64,000 bases of DNA, taken from contig JAQFVV010000012.1 in assembly GCA_028023455.1 (NCBI GenBank), forward strand, positions 7,104,499 through 7,168,498, read 5' to 3'. The position numbers and the translations under genes were made by a program. The DNA is from Epiperipatus broadwayi. Lineage: Eukaryota; Onychophora; Udeonychophora; Euonychophora; Peripatidae. The notes beneath the pieces are model-generated. The model was not told the DNA's origin. It saw nothing but the letters and a program-made list of their open reading frames with translations, and ran no database searches. This document shows, piece by piece, positions 1 to 13,479 of this stretch; position 1 is the first letter of the stretch; each line of letters opens with the position of its first letter.

Positions 1-3000
1 CTATATTTGAATGATTTTTGATAAATTTCATTATAGATGTTGATTAAATGCTTGGGCAATATATTCTTTTGGTTCATCTTTACTTTTTTCACAGAGCTAT
101 TTATGATTGGTCTAATAATACCATTTTACCGATGATGTTACCCTGGTGCCTTTGTTAATCATTCCATACTCATCAGTCCACAAATTTTGAAACTCTCTAC
201 TGCCTGATAATTTTTGTTTTTTATTTTCATTAGTCATATTAATATAATGATAACAAATTTATTAAAAGTAAATTTAAATGAGCTTTAATAATTCTATAAA
301 TAAAAGATTTATCATTTTACTTTTACAGCAAAACTTCAAGCAAAAAAAAAAATCATTTTATGGCATTGATTACGCATTTTGTTCCTTCGTTAGTGATTTT
401 GATTACATTAAAAAAATGAATGGTTTCAACACGTTTAGCTGAAAAAAGATTAGGACAGAAAACCATTTGATTACTTTTACTTTAGATTTGAAAAACTTAC
501 TTCAAAGTGTTATAAAATATTTTACTGAGTTTACTTTCTAGTTTTATTGGAATCATTTGACAGGTTTATAGATTATGATACCACAATATATTGATACCAT
601 TTTATTTGACTTAAAATATAATTTATTGCTTCTAATCAGAGTTCAATTGTAAATTGAATTCTAATACATTATATTTATTTATTTTATGTTTAGTTTACAC
701 TAAATTTTTATTAGTACAGATTTTAGCAACAAAAAAAATATTGAAGAAAATTATAATATATAGTTCCCATGCCATTAAAAAATTCAAACGTACCATCTTT
801 GACATGCATGCCATAGGTTCGCCATCACTGACCTAAGGAATCACCAATTTAATTACATCTTAGAGGATTAGTTTAAGAAAATTTGTTGTAAACAACAGTG
901 TCAATATTTTAACAAAAACACCATGCTATGAATGGATTTATGAGACTAATATTGTTTTTTTTTCATGTCAATTAGGAAACAACCTCTTTAAAATGAATAA
1001 CAAAAATGTTATGATATTTGCTATAATGTGAATCTCAAAAATTTAAATATAATAATTGTGTTCATCTTGAGGAATTTGTTAATATGAAATCTGTGGGAAA
1101 GAGTGAAAATATGCATATTGACATGGATTAAAACTATTCATAAACATTTGTGCATGATAACCATTATATGTATGGTTTTTTTGTTGTTATATATTGTAGT
1201 ATATAATAAAAATTTGTTAGTAAGCATTTAGGATTAACATTCTCATCTAAGAAGAGCCGGTAATATATTTTCTTTATTCAAACTAGAGTGATAGTGAATA
1301 TATGATACTAAGGATAGGTTGTTCCTTTAATATCATAGCTTTTAGATAATATTTTGAGTTGTTCTATTGGACATGAGATTCTCGTTTTATATACTTCATA
1401 TTTTATTGAGGTTTTTTATGGTATCTTAGTGTGTACATGCTTATAGAAAAGAATAAATGATATTCTGTTTATATATTTAAAGCTATAATAACAATAAGGC
1501 TAATAGATAATTATTCCATGGCTGAAAATTGAGTAGAATGTTTTAAGATATTGTATAAATGGGCCATGTGGATATTGCACTTATTTAGTAAAAAATAAAT
1601 GTCTTCTAAATAAGGATTAATAATATGATACCATTATAACAGTTTATTATGAGTATGAGAAATATTAGGGTTTATAAACTGTGGAGTAATCTTTGTTTAT
1701 TTAGTAAATTTTAAAATACTTAGGACGTATTAAAAATCTTTCCACAGGCAACCTTCTTTATTGATTTGTGCATTTGTGTAAACAACATTGTCTGCAAAAG
1801 GACACCTTTACTTATTATATTTGTATGTAATATATTATGTTTAATAAATTGTTTTGATTATTATTTAAATAACACTGTTGTATTTTAATCATCATCACTC
1901 TCACATTAAATTTATGCTCATGTTCATATTATAGTTATAGTAGTATAATTTTAGTAATAAAATTTTCATTATACTCTAGTCCAGTTTTTATAAGTGAATA
2001 TTATTTATGTTAAAATTGCTTTATAGCTCATTGGCACTATTGTTACAGCTCTGTTTATATGCTAAAGTGATGTGCTGGATACAAAATCAAAACTCCCATT
2101 TGCATTCATACATAACTTGAGAAACTACATTATACTGATAGTTAAACCAATAAACATCACATGATCACCATTTCTTATTTTTTATACTGATAGTTCAGAG
2201 TCTTATATTATCTGAAGATATTAGAAATACTATGTAGGTAAATATTACTTTGATACTCAGAATGTTACGCTAGCCACATGTATCCTGTTGTATTGTTAGT
2301 GATTATAAATTTATTAGCATGTAATATATAATAAAGCCTGAGATTGAATATTAATATTAACATTCACATGTAATAGTACAGTAGCAGATGCTATTCATGT
2401 GACAGGTATTTTTTGCTTATTGATTGTATTACTATTTTGAAAGGTTAAGCTAAGCGATAGGCAATCACCGCATGGTGATTGGGGGAAAATTCCGTTACAA
2501 AATTTCTAATGATCTTATATTTAATATGAAATATAACTAGTTTTATCAATGGTAAGAATATCATAATAAGATAAGCTATTAATGAATTGTTCAGGTTTTT
2601 CTATCATTGATATTTTTAATGAGACTATATTATTTATAATATCATCTATTTATGTATTTATTGCAAGATTATTTGAGTCATGTGTTACAAGTCTTAGCTA
2701 GTAGTTTAACTTTTACACATGAATAATAATAAAAAAAACTATTGCTTTTAGTAAACATCAAATAAATGCAAAGCAATACGTTCAATATGAATTATGTTAA
2801 AATTTTTATGTGTTGTTTTATTTATGAAATGAAAAATTATTTAAACTTATTTATATTGTAATATTCAAGTATTTAGCTTATTTAAACAAGTAATAGTATA
2901 AAATTATTGTAAAGTTAGATTCAGTCAAGAAGTTCAACAAATTTTGCTTAAAAAAGATAGATATAAAATAGGGATGACTTTAAAATCTTGATCTACTATT

Positions 3001-4324
3001 AAAAATTATTATAAAGTTGCAATCAATTAGTCATACATATGTTTTCTAAAAAAGAGAAAGAAAAGTTTGTTATCAATACATTAATTAAAATAAATTTCAT
3101 ATTTTTTAATTAATAAGTAAATCTAATAAAACAATTTATTTAATTATCCAATAGATTCAATATCAAATCCATATACAAATTTAAACATTATGTTCTTTTT
3201 TAAAAAATAGTAACAATATTTACAAAAATGTATAGTTATTTAAAATTAATTTGAAGAGGGGAAAAAGTACTTATTCAAAAATATCTATATTATTCTTTAC
3301 ACAGGGACATGGCATAGTTTATCCCCTCCCCCCATTATGTAACACATTCAGATTATGTTCTATACTCGTATACTTTTACAAATACAATAACAATTATTAC
3401 TGCTAAATTTTAAATATATAATTGTAGACAGTTTGAATTAAAGTCCTTGAAAATTAAAATACCTAAAAAGATATAAGAAAAAGATATCATCTAGCAAATA
3501 AAGTTCAAACATAAATAAAGAATTCCTAGTGCCTCATTTTCAGGGTCAAATCTACCTAATGCTGTTTAAAATTTATAGACTAATTGAATGAAAATGAACC
3601 CTGCCACAAATTAAACATTCTAAAACGAGCCAAAAGTGTTTCAAATTATCTATATTGAAAAAAAAAATCACATAATACATTCATTGTAAATAATAATAAC
3701 AATTATACAATTAAATTTAAGTTAAATGTGTTTTTGTTAAACTATAAATTAAAGAAAAATATACAGGTATTTTTATAAAGAAATGTTTTTAATTTAAAAA
3801 AAAAGCACGGCAAAAAAACAACAACTTTATTTATGAAAAGTTTACTATACTATACTATATACTGTATATATTTTATTTATATAATTAAAATAATATATTG
3901 TTTATTATTTTGAATATTTTTTTAAAGTATTAAAATCTAAAGATTATGCAGCTATTAATCAACCTTGCAAGACTAGAAGCTTCTTTTTCTTCTTTTATGA
4001 CATTATCTTCCTGCTTTTAAATTTATAAGACTCTGGATTAAAATCAATATTAAGTAAAGGAAAGACTTTTCATTTCCTAAACAACTTTAGAGTGACCTCC
4101 TTTGTGAAAAAAATATAATCAAAGCAAATGTGGAGGATTAGTTAAGGAGTTTTTCCCTCCTAATAAATAGATAGATAGATAATGGAAACCCACACATTCA
4201 TTGTAAAAAAATAATAGGCGTATATTTTCAGATTCCTATTTTTAAAAACACTTACTTACAAAGATATATTAAATACTTACATCAAAGAAATTTCCATTAT
4301 CAGTGTGTGTATATAAATGTGTAA
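1..4324. other. AT-rich non-coding stretch
   Basis: No gene or recognisable mobile element was seen. The DNA is very AT-rich with stops in every frame; the 60-codon open frame at 654-836 has no recognisable motif. One compact hairpin lies at 2462-2481, an 8-bp stem CAATCACC/GGTGATTG with a 4-base loop. A short GATA run sits near 4168. Diverged repeats with no coding content could be missed by eye. Confidence 0.6.
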
Positions 4325-4810
4325 TTCTCATTAAGTATTAGTATTAATATGCCATTTATGACTATCATATCTGTGGCTATTCACATTATTACTACCAACG
4401 TTACTATCATTAATGGTGCTATAGTATTATCAATAGCACATCCATAATTATTAATGTAGCTATCATTATAACTGATACCATATTATTTCTATCCCCAATA
4501 TTATCTTCACTGACATCAAAATTATTATTATCATCATCATCATCACTTCTTTTACTATTATCAGTGCCACACAACTTTTACATTTTAATACCATTGCTAT
4601 TTCTGTCATTTAACAATATTTACCCTGCTAATATTTCTATGATAAAACTTTTATCATTATTGCTTTTTCCATGAACACTATTTCCACTACTGTTATTAAT
4701 AATCCCTCTTCTACCTTTATTTTGTATTACCATTGCCCAATTACTAGTAAAATCACCACTACTATTACTAGTAGTATTATTGTTAGCATGTCCACATCAC
4801 TAGTACTTTT
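4325..4810. repeat. Degenerate ATT/ACT/ATC trinucleotide-like tract
   Basis: The plus strand is dominated by interspersed ATT, ACT, ATC and ACC triplets and has very few G residues. It reads like a cryptically simple sequence, a trinucleotide expansion heavily overlaid by substitutions. It is not a coding region: period-3 comes from the triplets and every frame is interrupted. The same style of sequence recurs at 5335-5465 and 6000-7960. Confidence 0.7.
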
Positions 4811-5334
4811 AAAAGTAAAGTTTACTGGCATATAAATGAGGAAATAAGATAAGTTACACAAATATGGGTTGAATTACATTAACATTTAAATAACATACCA
4901 AATCAAAAAAAAATAAAAAATAAAACCATAAAGCACATACATTAAAAATGATTACATAAAAAATATTATAGCTAATATAAATATTACTTCACAGAAAAAG
5001 AAAGCAAAACAAACAAATAAAGAATATAGACAAAAGAATAAAAATAAAAAAATGTTAAATTTATATATTAGTATTTGATGAATCAGGGATTTTACACTGG
5101 AATTAGTAATGTTGAATAAATTCTATAACAGTTGAAAAATATCTGCAAGGGTATGCACTTCTCTAATTTTAATCTTGCCCAATTTGTTTTTGAAAAAGGA
5201 TAGTAATCTCTTTGACATTGGATTAAAACAAAAATGATATCCCAAAATGAATAGGGTAATTCTAGTATGCAGAAAAAAACTTCATGTATACTATAGATAA
5301 AGTGGATGATTAAAATAATTTTGAAATGAGTAAT

Positions 5335-5465
5335 ACAGAATGTTAAAACACTATTATTACTACTGTATTATTACCAGTATTACTATCAGTAGCTATTAAT
5401 AATTATACCATTACTACTATCAATATTATTGTCATGAATTTTAACATCAATATAACTACTTTCAG
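5335..5465. repeat. Degenerate ATT/ACT tract, short block
   Basis: Same G-poor triplet-rich composition as the block at 4325-4810, beginning with repeated ACTATTATTACTACTG-like words. It is separated from the first block by ordinary A-rich DNA. Confidence 0.6.
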
Positions 5466-5999
5466 ATAACCCATTTAATTACATTAATTAAATAATGATG
5501 ACATATTTTTATTTTAGAAAGCATTCGGCACAATTATTAAAGAGAGAGAAATCAGAATAAAGACAGAGAGATATCCAGTAAGCTTGTAAAAACTTATTGC
5601 TTAGGATTGGTTTTTATTTTCTCAAAAAACCAAAAGTGCTTTTTGTTATCTTATTTTTCTAAATATAATTCTAACAATTTTAAATTAATGAGCATGTAAA
5701 TAACTTTTATGGTTTATCAAATATATAACACTAATAATATCTTAGTAATGTTTTTAGACTTAAAAAATTGTTACATGACTAGATCTTCTAAATATATAAT
5801 TGTTGACCTAGCACCGGATCTGCATTACTATATAAGTCCAAATCATATGACATATGGAATTTTAAGCCATTAGCTTAAATAACAGGAAAGACTAAAAAGA
5901 TGATTATTGGATTAATAAAGTGAATAGCAATTCCATGTTGCCACTATTTAACTTCAACTAGCTCTAATCTGGATTCATTGATGATAATGTAAATTTAGA

Positions 6000-7960
6000 A
6001 TGAAGATATTATTATTAAAATTATTGCTGCTGTTATCTATTACAGCACAGCTACTTATGACAATCATTATTACATTGCAAATTGCTAATTACAGAATATT
6101 TTTATTAGTATTAATATATTATATTTCACTGTTTTACTACAATTTTTACTAAAAACCACTCTCACCTTTATTATTATTATACATAATACTATTACTGTTT
6201 AACTACTATTATTATTCTCACTATATAATCAGTGGCTGAGTTTAATTCTGTTTTATAACCATTATTTTCATTATTCCTAACATTATTACCATTACTATTA
6301 CATTAATTGCTTCTCACTATTAAGATTATCACTTCTATTACTATTTTATTACTACTAACATTAATGTAGTCATTAATATTTAATAGAACTACTACTATTA
6401 CTAACACTAAGAATGCTTTTTTACTACTACTGTTTTTTATATTATCATTACTATTTTTATTAAGTGCTATTTATTAAGTGCTATTTCACTAACATTAACT
6501 TTTGGTGAACATTTGAATAGCATTTTCCAGAATGCTTTATTGTAGCAATTTCTTTCACACCATAGTGCCACCTAATGTAAGCTATAGTAATTAGTAGATG
6601 CAAGAATAATGTATCATAATTCCTATTCTGTGCTATCTATCCAATATTCCCAGGTTAAGTTCTAGCCTATAGCATTCATCAGTAAGGAGCCTTGGATCTG
6701 GAAACAATGCATTTGGAATTTGGGATCTACTAGTACATTATCACCATCTCATCCATTGATTACTCTGGTTAGCACAAGATGGCACTACTATACAGAGAGT
6801 TTTTTGCCTGTTTAGTTACTACAGTTTGAACTAGGTGGCTCTATTGTGTGAAAAAAAATGCTACTGTTTTAATAGCATATATAAGCATAAAAATATAATC
6901 ATATGATGTTTTAATGATTTAAACATCTACTATAATAATAAATACTTCTCAAAAGCACTTCATTAATGTGATGGTAGAATCCATCCATCTCATTGCAAGT
7001 GATTATCATTTTCTTTTACCACCAATCTTTCCAAATATCTATATCTAGATAAATTAGATCATTTTATATAGGCCAATGTCAATTTAGTCATTTGTGCTTT
7101 AAATAAGATCTACATTTATTCTATTAGAATCATCATTATAAACTTTGTTACTAATCTGCTAACAATAATATTTGTACAACTATTAACTATCATAACTTTT
7201 ATCTGATACTACTTTATAAAAATTACAATATAAATGCTCCTATTATTTACACATATTATCATGAGTCTACCTACTGCTATTATTACTTTTTAATTCCAGA
7301 AAATGGTTATTACCTTTAGTATGACCATCCCTGGCAAAGCAGCTCTTAATTGCTACTACCATTCTATCTGAATTACTTGTACAAAGTCTATTATTTTAAT
7401 ATTGATTATATAAATTTCTATTTCTACAAATTCCACTATTGCCAGAATATAATTATTAATATTTTATTACTATTGTTTTTATTATTATCTTAACTTTTAA
7501 TGATGATTATAATTTTATTAGCATCACTGGTACAACCATTTTAATTGGTGATTAATACTAGCACAATGAATATATTTAGTAATAGTGTACTTCCTATTAT
7601 TATCAGCACATAATTGTGACCATCAATATTTCAGTTACAACAGACTCATAATATTAGCACCATTAGTCAAACTGTTTCTTTACTTTCAGTACTATATTTC
7701 CTACCTATCACTATAATCAATTTCTCAATATTTACCAACATCCACAATTAATAACTACTCCTACTATCACAAATATTGGCACTACTATTACTATTGCTAC
7801 CATGATTGCTATCACTATTGGTCTGTATTCCTTGCACAATTATTATGATTACTATCTATATTGTTGTATTAATTTCAGATTTATTACAATCACTACTACT
7901 TCCAATTACTACTTTCACTAACAAATTATTATGATTATTTTTATTTTAATAACTTATAAC
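6000..7960. repeat. Long degenerate ATT/ACT/ATC tract
   Basis: About 2 kb in which ATTACTATTACT-like words recur on the plus strand with scarce G, interrupted at about 6590-6850 by a copy of the repeat also found at 19.2-20.6 kb. The tract is too irregular to be a young microsatellite and has no ORF. It may be the decayed product of repeated trinucleotide expansions; RTE LINEs in this window end in GAT-rich tails, which are one possible seed. Confidence 0.6.
6590..6850. repeat. Diverged copy of the ~450-bp inverted-array repeat
   Basis: The first half (about 6620-6740) matches plus-oriented units at 19.3 kb: words such as CATCAGTAAGGAGCCTTGGA are shared. The second half (about 6748-6815, CATCCATTGATTACTCTGG and after) matches the same family in the opposite orientation, so this copy carries an internal change of direction like the larger array. 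It is embedded in the degenerate ATT/ACT tract. Confidence 0.65.
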
Positions 7961-8665
7961 TCGTCTTACTGTTTTTAATTCAACTATGCTCAAATTTTCT
8001 CAGTCTCAGTTAGAGCTTACTGAAGTAATTAATCTTTTCTTATTCTTAATTTCTGTATATAGTGTTCTAAAAAAAGCTGTGGATGGGAAAACTGAAACCA
8101 TTTCTGCTTTTCCATTGTGTCTATCACTTTTAATGATTTTATCATAATTTAAATGGACCTCAAATTAAACTTAAAAAGTTGATTGACTTGTAGATGTTTC
8201 AAAGATAAAATATACCAAAAATATTTATCAGAATAATTAAAATTAAAAATAAAATTAATAAATCAGAAAAGTTTCCAAAGATGTAAACATTTATTGGTAT
8301 AACATAACTTTTGAAAATGCAAAAGCATTTGTCATGCATGATTACAGGATTTGTCCTACTTTTCAAACTATAGATATTTAAATTATCATTCTTGTTGATG
8401 ATCACTTGACTTTTATTAATCAATGTTGATTACCAAATGAAGATATCCATTTGAATGCACAACCCAAATGTGTTTTTATAGCTATAGAGCTCTTCAAACT
8501 TTTGAATTTCTGAGATATAATAAAAATGAAAAAATTTATATAGATCTGTGTATGGAAATGATATGTGAAAATGATTACTGAACATTATGATTGGGGAAGG
8601 CAGAATTGGTAATAATGGAATCTTTTTTATTGCTAAAACTTATTTTATTACATCATTAAACACAG
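7961..8665. other. AT-rich non-coding stretch
   Basis: Nothing recognisable. The 74-codon minus frame at 8199-8423 is composed of I, L, F, N and K residues expected from AT-rich random sequence and has no motif. Confidence 0.6.
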
Positions 8666-8670
8666 GGCCG

Positions 8671-8740
8671 GAGGAAGGGTCATCAGTGCCCTTATGCAAA
8701 GCAATATATGGTGCCCCCCCCAAAAAAAAAACAAAAACAA
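8671..8740 (+). mobile_element. Possible hAT-type terminal remnant
   Basis: The sequence starts CAGGGCCGG and is unusually GC-rich for its surroundings. CAGGGCCGG is typical of the terminal inverted repeats of many animal hAT transposons. It continues into a C8/A9 homopolymer junction at 8714-8730. I could not find the opposite terminus or the 8-bp target duplication, so this may be only a fragment, or a coincidence. Confidence 0.3.
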
Positions 8741-10320
8741 ATTCTACATGTACAATTTAATGTTTTATTAAAGATAACAATGAAAAAAAATATTACATAA
8801 TTGTAAATTTACTTTCTGAGCTTTTACAGAACTAAATTTAGATATATCAACATTTAGCTACCTGACAAATTTTCCAGCCAATCTTTTTATAATTTTTAAT
8901 TTCAAAAATGATCTCTCTCTCTCTCTCCACTAGCAAGACTTGTAGGAAGAGTTAGTAATATTCTTAATGATATTCTCAAATTTGGGTACAAAATGATCAA
9001 ATAATTTTCATGAATATAAATTAGAATATCAAGCGCATTTTTGAATTGAAGTAATTCCTTGAAAATAATTTTTTATTGCATAAGATGCTTATCTAAGCTA
9101 ACATTTATCAATAAAAGACTATACTGTACGTTGCTAAAAACTTTCTTTTACTAAACAATAATATTATTTACACATAAGTCTTATTGCCACAAAAGTAATT
9201 AATTATATAAATCTTCATACAGTCTTTAATGTACCTATAATGATAAACAAAAGGGGGTAATTCTTATCAAATATTTCAAACTATATAATCATTTACACTT
9301 ACTCTTTAGATACCTTATGGCCTTTAATAGTAATAGCATAGACAACTTTAGAGACTATAAAACATATAAACTATTATATTTAAATTATGGATAAATAATA
9401 ATTAATATTAATTAATAATCTCTCATCAAAACAAATTACATAGTACTAAGTCATGATATTGAAATTATAATAATACTATATATAATTTAAATTATATTAC
9501 CTATAGAATCTTTTTTTTGTTACTTGAGCTTTCCTCTTGTCTTTATTTCAACAAAACAACTATATATATATATATACAATAATTTAAAACAAATATCCTT
9601 TATAATCTAAATTTCACTTATTAAAGTCTTTAAGAGTTCCATATATTTTTATTTTGGTAAAATCTTTTAGAATGTTTTTTTTTTAAAAATAATTGAAGAC
9701 TTTTGGTGCTTTAATTATAAAATTACAGAGGATGGAGAAGAATTAGGTCTGGTAGAACAATAAATGATAATAAAAATTTATCTTTTGAATCAATCCATTT
9801 ATGTGGTAAACTTTAAGAAAATCACAATAACTTATTTTTCTTCATTTGTATAAGTGTAGAATAGATAACTGATAATTTTCTGAGAAGTGAAATTCGCTAG
9901 CATTTCTAAAAAAATTGTATAAAGATTATTTCCATCAATTTTTAAAGTTGGATTAAAACAAATACATTTAGGTGTATACCAATTTTTTAAATATTTGCTT
10001 TAAACTATAGCAGTAAACAACTTTGGAGGTATTATCATTGGTAAAATAGCTTATAATTTTCCATAGCAAAAACATCTTTAAATTTCATTTACTGAAATAA
10101 ATATTTTTCAGATGACAGTTGAGAGGTATACACTTAACATTTTAAAACATTTAAATAAAAAATTAACATTTTAAAACATTTAAATAAAAAAATTATACTT
10201 TAATAAAATTAAATATATACATAAATCATGGATAACAAAATAAGACAAATTAAGATTGGATAATCAAAAAGTTTTTTAAAAATTATAATGAAATAAAATT
10301 TTGAGAGACTGAAATATTGC
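8741..10320. other. AT-rich non-coding stretch with simple repeats
   Basis: No coding content seen. Small features only: a CT run near 8911-8928, a TA run near 9562-9575, and two tandem 29-bp units built on TTAACATTTTAAAACATTT at about 10134-10191. Confidence 0.6.
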
Positions 10321-10324
10321 TAGA

Positions 10325-10545
10325 GTAATAATAATAGATGGACAGTTGAAGATTTAAACTGGATTCCAAGAGCTTGGAAACTACCTAGAAAAAGACCACA
10401 TGTGAGGCTGAGGAATGAAATAAGGAAGTCTTTTGATGTGATGTGAAGTAGAGAGGATAGATAAGAGAAACTAGTTTAAATTTGAAGACAGCTTTATCCT
10501 GCAGTAAAATGATAATTATTAAAATGATTATGATGATGATGAAAA
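10325..10545 (+). pseudogene. RTE-type LINE 3' end: reverse transcriptase C-terminus
   Basis: The plus-strand translation from about 10337 reads RWTVEDLNWIPRAWKLPRKRP followed by a VRLRNEIRK segment. That corresponds to the C-terminal tail of RTE-clade LINE polyproteins, which has the pattern RWT..V..W.PR..KR..GRP..RW.D.I. The fragment then runs into a GATTATGATGATGATG-like tail at 10525-10543, matching RTE LINEs, which end in short tandem repeats rather than poly(A). The same pieces in the same order occur at 41745-42214 (minus) and 62750-62975 (plus). The copy is severely 5'-truncated and carries stops. Confidence 0.7.
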
Positions 10546-11719
10546 GGGCTCATGAAGTACTTATGAGTGCACTAATGTGGGATGCTCAAATTCAAATCTG
10601 GATAAAACTTTGAAATTTTTTAATTGGCTGAAGATTTCTATGCAAATGTAGGATTCATTTTTAGAACTGCCATGGGTTGTATAATGTAAGATATTTGTTA
10701 GATAATATGCAGCTATTTTTAGCTAGTGAGCCAAGATCCTATTTAATCTGGAGTGGCCAAAAGAATGTTAGTGCAATAATTATCAAATAAAAATATGATT
10801 GTAATATTATGCAACATTCAATATTGCAAATAAAGGCATCATACTTTTATGTATATTAGACATTTTTTAATTTTGCAAAAGATGTAAGGACATTTGTTCC
10901 ACAGTGGAATCATTATGGCACATATTACAATGATATATAAATAGATCGATAATAATGAAAATAGTTGGATATGTTATTTTTGATTAAAAATTAAAAAAAT
11001 TGCTCCTAATATGAATTTATATATATAGATGCACTCTCATATTAGATATGTTATAATTCCTGAATGATTTCCTGAATATAAAAAGGAAATTAAAAATGTA
11101 TTTTTGCAATCTAATTAAAAGTTTTCCATCTGCTTTATTAATTCTTCTATTCTTTACTGTAAACATTTCTTTGATGGCAATATTGATATTAATTAAATTC
11201 TTAATATAATACTTTGATAAAATTGAAAATGAATATCATTTTGCATTTATATCAGAAATTAAATTAACTTAGCTTAAAGTTAAACAGTTATAAAAATATC
11301 AACCATATAAATAATCATTTTAATACATAGGATTAATCCAAATGTCAATAACTTTGACATTTTATTTTAAATTAATTAAGTAGTTTCTTAATAAAAATTA
11401 ATAATATCAATATTATAAGCAGTGTTTTGCAGTCTAACTGATAATAATTATTCTTCCAAATACTTTCAATGTACTTTCTGAGACACAGAGACATTTATAA
11501 TATTACAGTTACCGTACAAGTTTGAAACGTATTTTTTTTTAATAAAACATTATTTAAACATTTAAGTTTTATAAAACATGATTTAATCATTTAGGTGGAA
11601 ATCCGGTAATCATGTATTGAAAAAAAAAGAGAGCTTTAACATTACAAGACACAAAGTCCAGCCATAAGAAAAATTGTCACAAGTCACTTCTATGGCAAAA
11701 ATATAAATGTCATTTTAAC

Positions 11720-11945
11720 TAGCTTTATAGTGAAGTATTGAATAGCTTCACACTCTCAGATCTAACTGCTTCAGCTTCACTTATTTATATAGAAAGTAGA
11801 TTGAAGTAAAGAAGGGTTCCCCTCTTTTCTTCCAGAACGTAAGCTTGTGGTTAAGACCTGTAGAGGTCCCACCTATCACATTTTTACATGCATATTCTTG
11901 AGGTTACAGCCTTAGTAAATATTACTAACTTTATATAAAAACATA
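11720..11945 (+). repeat. Single diverged copy of the 17.8-18.6 kb repeat family
   Basis: Shares long words with the forward unit at 18400-18600, including GAAGTATTGAATAGCTTCAC, GGGTTCCCCTCTTTTCTTCC, AAGCTTGTGGTTAA and CTGTAGAGGTCCC, in the same order and spacing. It is not part of an inverted pair here. It shows that the family is dispersed and was not created by a single local duplication. Confidence 0.8.
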
Positions 11946-12429
11946 ATAACATATAAGGGCTTATTTAGTGCTACACATACTATGGCACAATCTGTCATTT
12001 AAATTTGACAAATGGAAACTTAGAAAATTTGCATCTTACAGGTAGGTGTAGAATTTTTTTCAAGTATCTAATCTAGAAAGAGATTTATTATTGGCTGATA
12101 AAAGGCAAAAGAAAAAGTAATGTCTCATCATCTTTCAATTAGATATCTAATTCTGCTGAGGAGAGAGTTGTTGGATATAGATTTAGTCTGCACTGAGCTA
12201 TTTAAATGATCATTGCACATTTTTATGTATAAGAAGTAACAACAAAGTAATATGGACTTAATGATAATATATGTAGATATAAATATAAAATAATTTTAAA
12301 ACCCACAAAAGGGGATAAAAGTTTTAAAACATAAAATGACAAAGAACTCTATACTAATAAAGAATAGGAAAACAAAGCAGATTGCTTGATTAAAGCAACA
12401 TCATATAAAATGCTACTTATTTTAAATAT

Positions 12430-13330
12430 AAAAAAAAGACATACTAATAAACCTATGAAAAATAAAGATGCTCCAGGAAATGATAGAATTGTCCTAGATA
12501 TTTTTTAAAGAATGAGATGAAGAAATAAATAAATTGTTGGCAAAGCTATATATAAAATATCTAAGTAATGAAGGTACAGCAGATAATTGGAAGAAAATAT
12601 GCAATATTTAGAAAAATGAAAAAGAAAATATTAAAAGAATAGAATTATTAGCCATTTAATGATATCACTGTAAATCATATATGGAAAATTTTGAAAACAA
12701 TCAAGGGTGGCCCAAATCTAGATGTCAATCAAAATTATATCAAATGATCAATGAATAGGAAATGCCATTTTGCATTGAATTTAAAGATTGTAAAAAGCAT
12801 TTGACTGCAAAGGCATTTCTACTAAGAAGATTAACTTTTGGAATATCATGATATAGATTGCAATATTATCAAACTCCCAAAATGCAATAGTTTATTGGTT
12901 AAACCACATAATGGCACTAATAAAATTAATATTAGTAATATTACATGACTAAGTATTTTATAGCTATTTTATAAGAAATATTTTTTGGATTAAAATGAGA
13001 AGCAAAGAGAATAAAAATAAATAGATATTAGTTTTGCAGATGATGTGGTTATTACAAATAATGCCTTAGAGTTGTATTGAAATGTAAACAAAAGCTGTCA
13101 ATAAAAACAAAAAAAAATGATTCTAAAAATACATTCTCAAAAGATTAAAGTAACAGGAAAAAATAAATAATAAAAATAAGTAATTGAAGAATTTAATAAA
13201 TATAGATAGTTTGAAAACAAGATAGATAAAATTATCATAGAATTAAATTTGAATGGATTGCTATCAGTAGAAATAACATAATATTAAAAGAAAATATGCC
13301 TATGTGCCTGAAAAAAAAAGTTTTTTTTAA
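12430..13330 (+). pseudogene. RTE-type LINE reverse transcriptase fragment
   Basis: Broken plus-strand frames contain KDAPGNDRI near 12465, matching the APG(I/N)D motif at the start of RTE and related LINE reverse transcriptases. About 560 bases further on, FADDVVITN near 13040 matches the catalytic (Y/F)ADD box, followed by a segment resembling the G.KIN..KTK region. Spacing is as expected for fingers-to-palm. The polymerase would copy LINE RNA at the target site in the nucleus. Many stops and frameshifts make this a dead copy. It could belong to the same family as the 3' ends at 10.3, 41.7 and 62.3 kb, but there is no overlap to test that. Confidence 0.65.
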
Positions 13331-13479
13331 TAAATGTATAAATGCTTACTTGTGGAATGAGATTTACCATTTCAAGAAGAAAGCAATATAGATATTGAAG
13401 CTCATTTAATAAAGCATGGAGAGTTATATGTTGAAATATAAATAGTCTTAAAAAAATACAAATTAAATGTTTTATATAT

